Assembly: GCA_964346135.1 (NCBI GenBank)
Contig: CAYFTS010000038.1
Span: 1-30,295, forward strand
Length of the DNA: 30,295 nt
Source of the DNA: B1-G15 sp964346135
GTDB lineage: Archaea > Thermoproteota > Bathyarchaeia > Bathyarchaeales > Bathyarchaeaceae
Direction: 5' to 3'
Positions 29,692 to 30,295 of this stretch are shown here, one piece after another (the stretch's first letter is position 1; every line of letters starts with the position of its first letter). Under the pieces are notes generated by a model, which had not been told where the DNA came from, did no database searches, and saw only the letters and a program-made list of their open reading frames with translations. The translations under genes were made by a program, and so were the position numbers.

Positions 29692-30295
29692 TTAACCGAG
29701 AATTGCTGGAAGATCCACTTCTTTTACAATGCTTATTACTTTCTCGGGGCAAATTTGAACACATTTTTCGCATACCACACATTTTCTAGGGTGATATTGT
29801 AAATTGCAAAACTCATCCATTCCCTCTGGAGCCAAGATAGCTTTAGACGGCGGCTTCACTGCAAGTTTAGCTAAAGTTTCATACAGATGATATCGTTTTG
29901 TAGTTTTTCCCTCTTCATTCCCTTTAACAGTTTGCAGAATTGTTGGGAGATCAAATTCTCTGGTAAAATCGATTGCTTCTTCTGGACAAACTTCGCCACA
30001 TCTTTTACATCCAATGCAATTTCTGAGGTCGCATTCTATCCTACCAAACTCCTCAAGTCCTTCTGGAACTGGGATTGGTTTTTCAGGGGTTTTTTGAGCC
30101 AAATTTTTAAGCATGTTGTAAAGAAACTCTCGTTTGCTGGTGTCTGGGGTTTTATCTGTTAATCTTAACTTTTTGGCAGGTGACGGCCCAAGCTTACGTA
30201 TTTTTTCAGTCATTTCTTTGACAATTTCAACGAACCTTGGTGCCATTGATGAGGAGAAGAAGAACATTTCAAGTCTTTCTCCCCCAATTCCTATG
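29692..30295 (-). CDS. MvhD-like iron-sulfur protein fused to duplicated ferredoxin module, 5' end outside window
   Basis: The frame is open to the right edge, so ATG 30267 is probably internal. The first visible residues (IGIGGERLEMFFFSSSMAPRF, then VKEMTEKIRKLG) align with the end of the MvhD domain of HdrA2 (IGLSSKRIQM ... LVNELRELG). The remainder is a 68-residue module repeated twice (residues 44-111 and 122-190 counting from 30267). Each copy has a KR..LY..L..LA.K.P.K..  .PEG..EF start, one full [4Fe-4S] motif (Cys84/87/90/94 and Cys163/166/169/173) and a DLP.IL end. MvhD passes electrons from a donor enzyme to HdrA. This protein is therefore a likely electron entry or branch point for the adjacent Hdr island, on which it converges. 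Confidence 0.8.
   Translation of the reverse strand, partial: IGIGGERLEMFFFSSSMAPRFVEIVKEMTEKIRKLGPSPAKKLRLTDKTPDTSKREFLYNMLKNLAQKTPEKPIPVPEGLEEFGRIECDLRNCIGCKRCGEVCPEEAIDFTREFDLPTILQTVKGNEEGKTTKRYHLYETLAKLAVKPPSKAILAPEGMDEFCNLQYHPRKCVVCEKCVQICPEKVISIVKEVDLPAILG

Noticed and set aside
1..30295. tRNA, rRNA, CRISPR array or insertion sequence with transposase
   Set aside because: None seen on either strand by eye. A covariance-model search could still find small RNAs such as C/D box guides in the AT-rich spacers.

Overview
The window is archaeal chromosome. It encodes archaeal versions of the information-processing machinery (eS6, aIF2-gamma, Rpo7, Spt4, DUF359 dephospho-CoA kinase, eS24, eS27, uL2, uS19). 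It also encodes C1 and cofactor enzymes typical of methanogen-like archaea (a hexulose-6-phosphate synthase domain and HdrA/HdrB/HdrC). Promoters show archaeal TATA boxes, with both leaderless starts and strong Shine-Dalgarno (SD) sites. The gene mix fits a TACK-lineage archaeon, possibly Bathyarchaeia; that placement is inference.

Layout. 1-4405 holds the end of a hexulose-phosphate synthase gene, a GcvH-like protein without the lipoyl lysine, an M20 metallopeptidase and a MacB-type ABC transporter. 4613-6230 is eS6 plus aIF2-gamma. 6346-9103 holds an MFS transporter and a saccharopine-dehydrogenase-like oxidoreductase on the minus strand. 9344-9778 is a PIN-domain gene. 9771-13913 is an integrated mobile element. 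13960-16400 resumes the information operon: rpo7, spt4, DUF359, eS24, eS27 and a possible SecB-fold protein. 16695-18207 is uS19, an unlisted 45-residue zinc ribbon and uL2, on the minus strand. 18396-21260 holds a UbiA prenyltransferase, a methyltransferase and an AbrB-PhoU regulator. 21504-30295 is an electron-transfer island: hdrA1-hdrC1-hdrB1-hdrC2-hdrB2-hdrA2, then a convergent MvhD-ferredoxin fusion cut by the window edge.

The strongest discovery is the element. A perfect 43-bp direct repeat (9728-9770 and 13871-13913) brackets 4.1 kb of AT-rich DNA. The left copy is the 3' end of the PIN gene. The right copy is an orphan 3' end of the same gene that still reads in frame to a stop, and rpo7 follows at once. 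A tyrosine integrase starts at the right repeat. If the repeats are joined as in an excised circle, its reading frame stays open through the repeat and about 66 codons further, to a stop at 9969-9971. That is the arrangement of SSV-type elements, whose integration splits the integrase gene. The target here is a protein-coding gene rather than a tRNA gene.

The Hdr island is the second highlight. The two HdrA paralogues differ in complementary ways. HdrA1 keeps the CxxC motif after the flavin fold, but its C-terminal MvhD-like domain has lost every iron-sulfur cysteine. HdrA2 keeps those MvhD cysteines but has a changed CxxC region. Both HdrB proteins keep both CCG motifs and both HdrC proteins keep both [4Fe-4S] motifs, so a combined two-unit complex is plausible. 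Other observations include two apparent CTG start codons behind strong SD sites, and a TGCGCGCGCA palindrome recurring at gene 3' ends.
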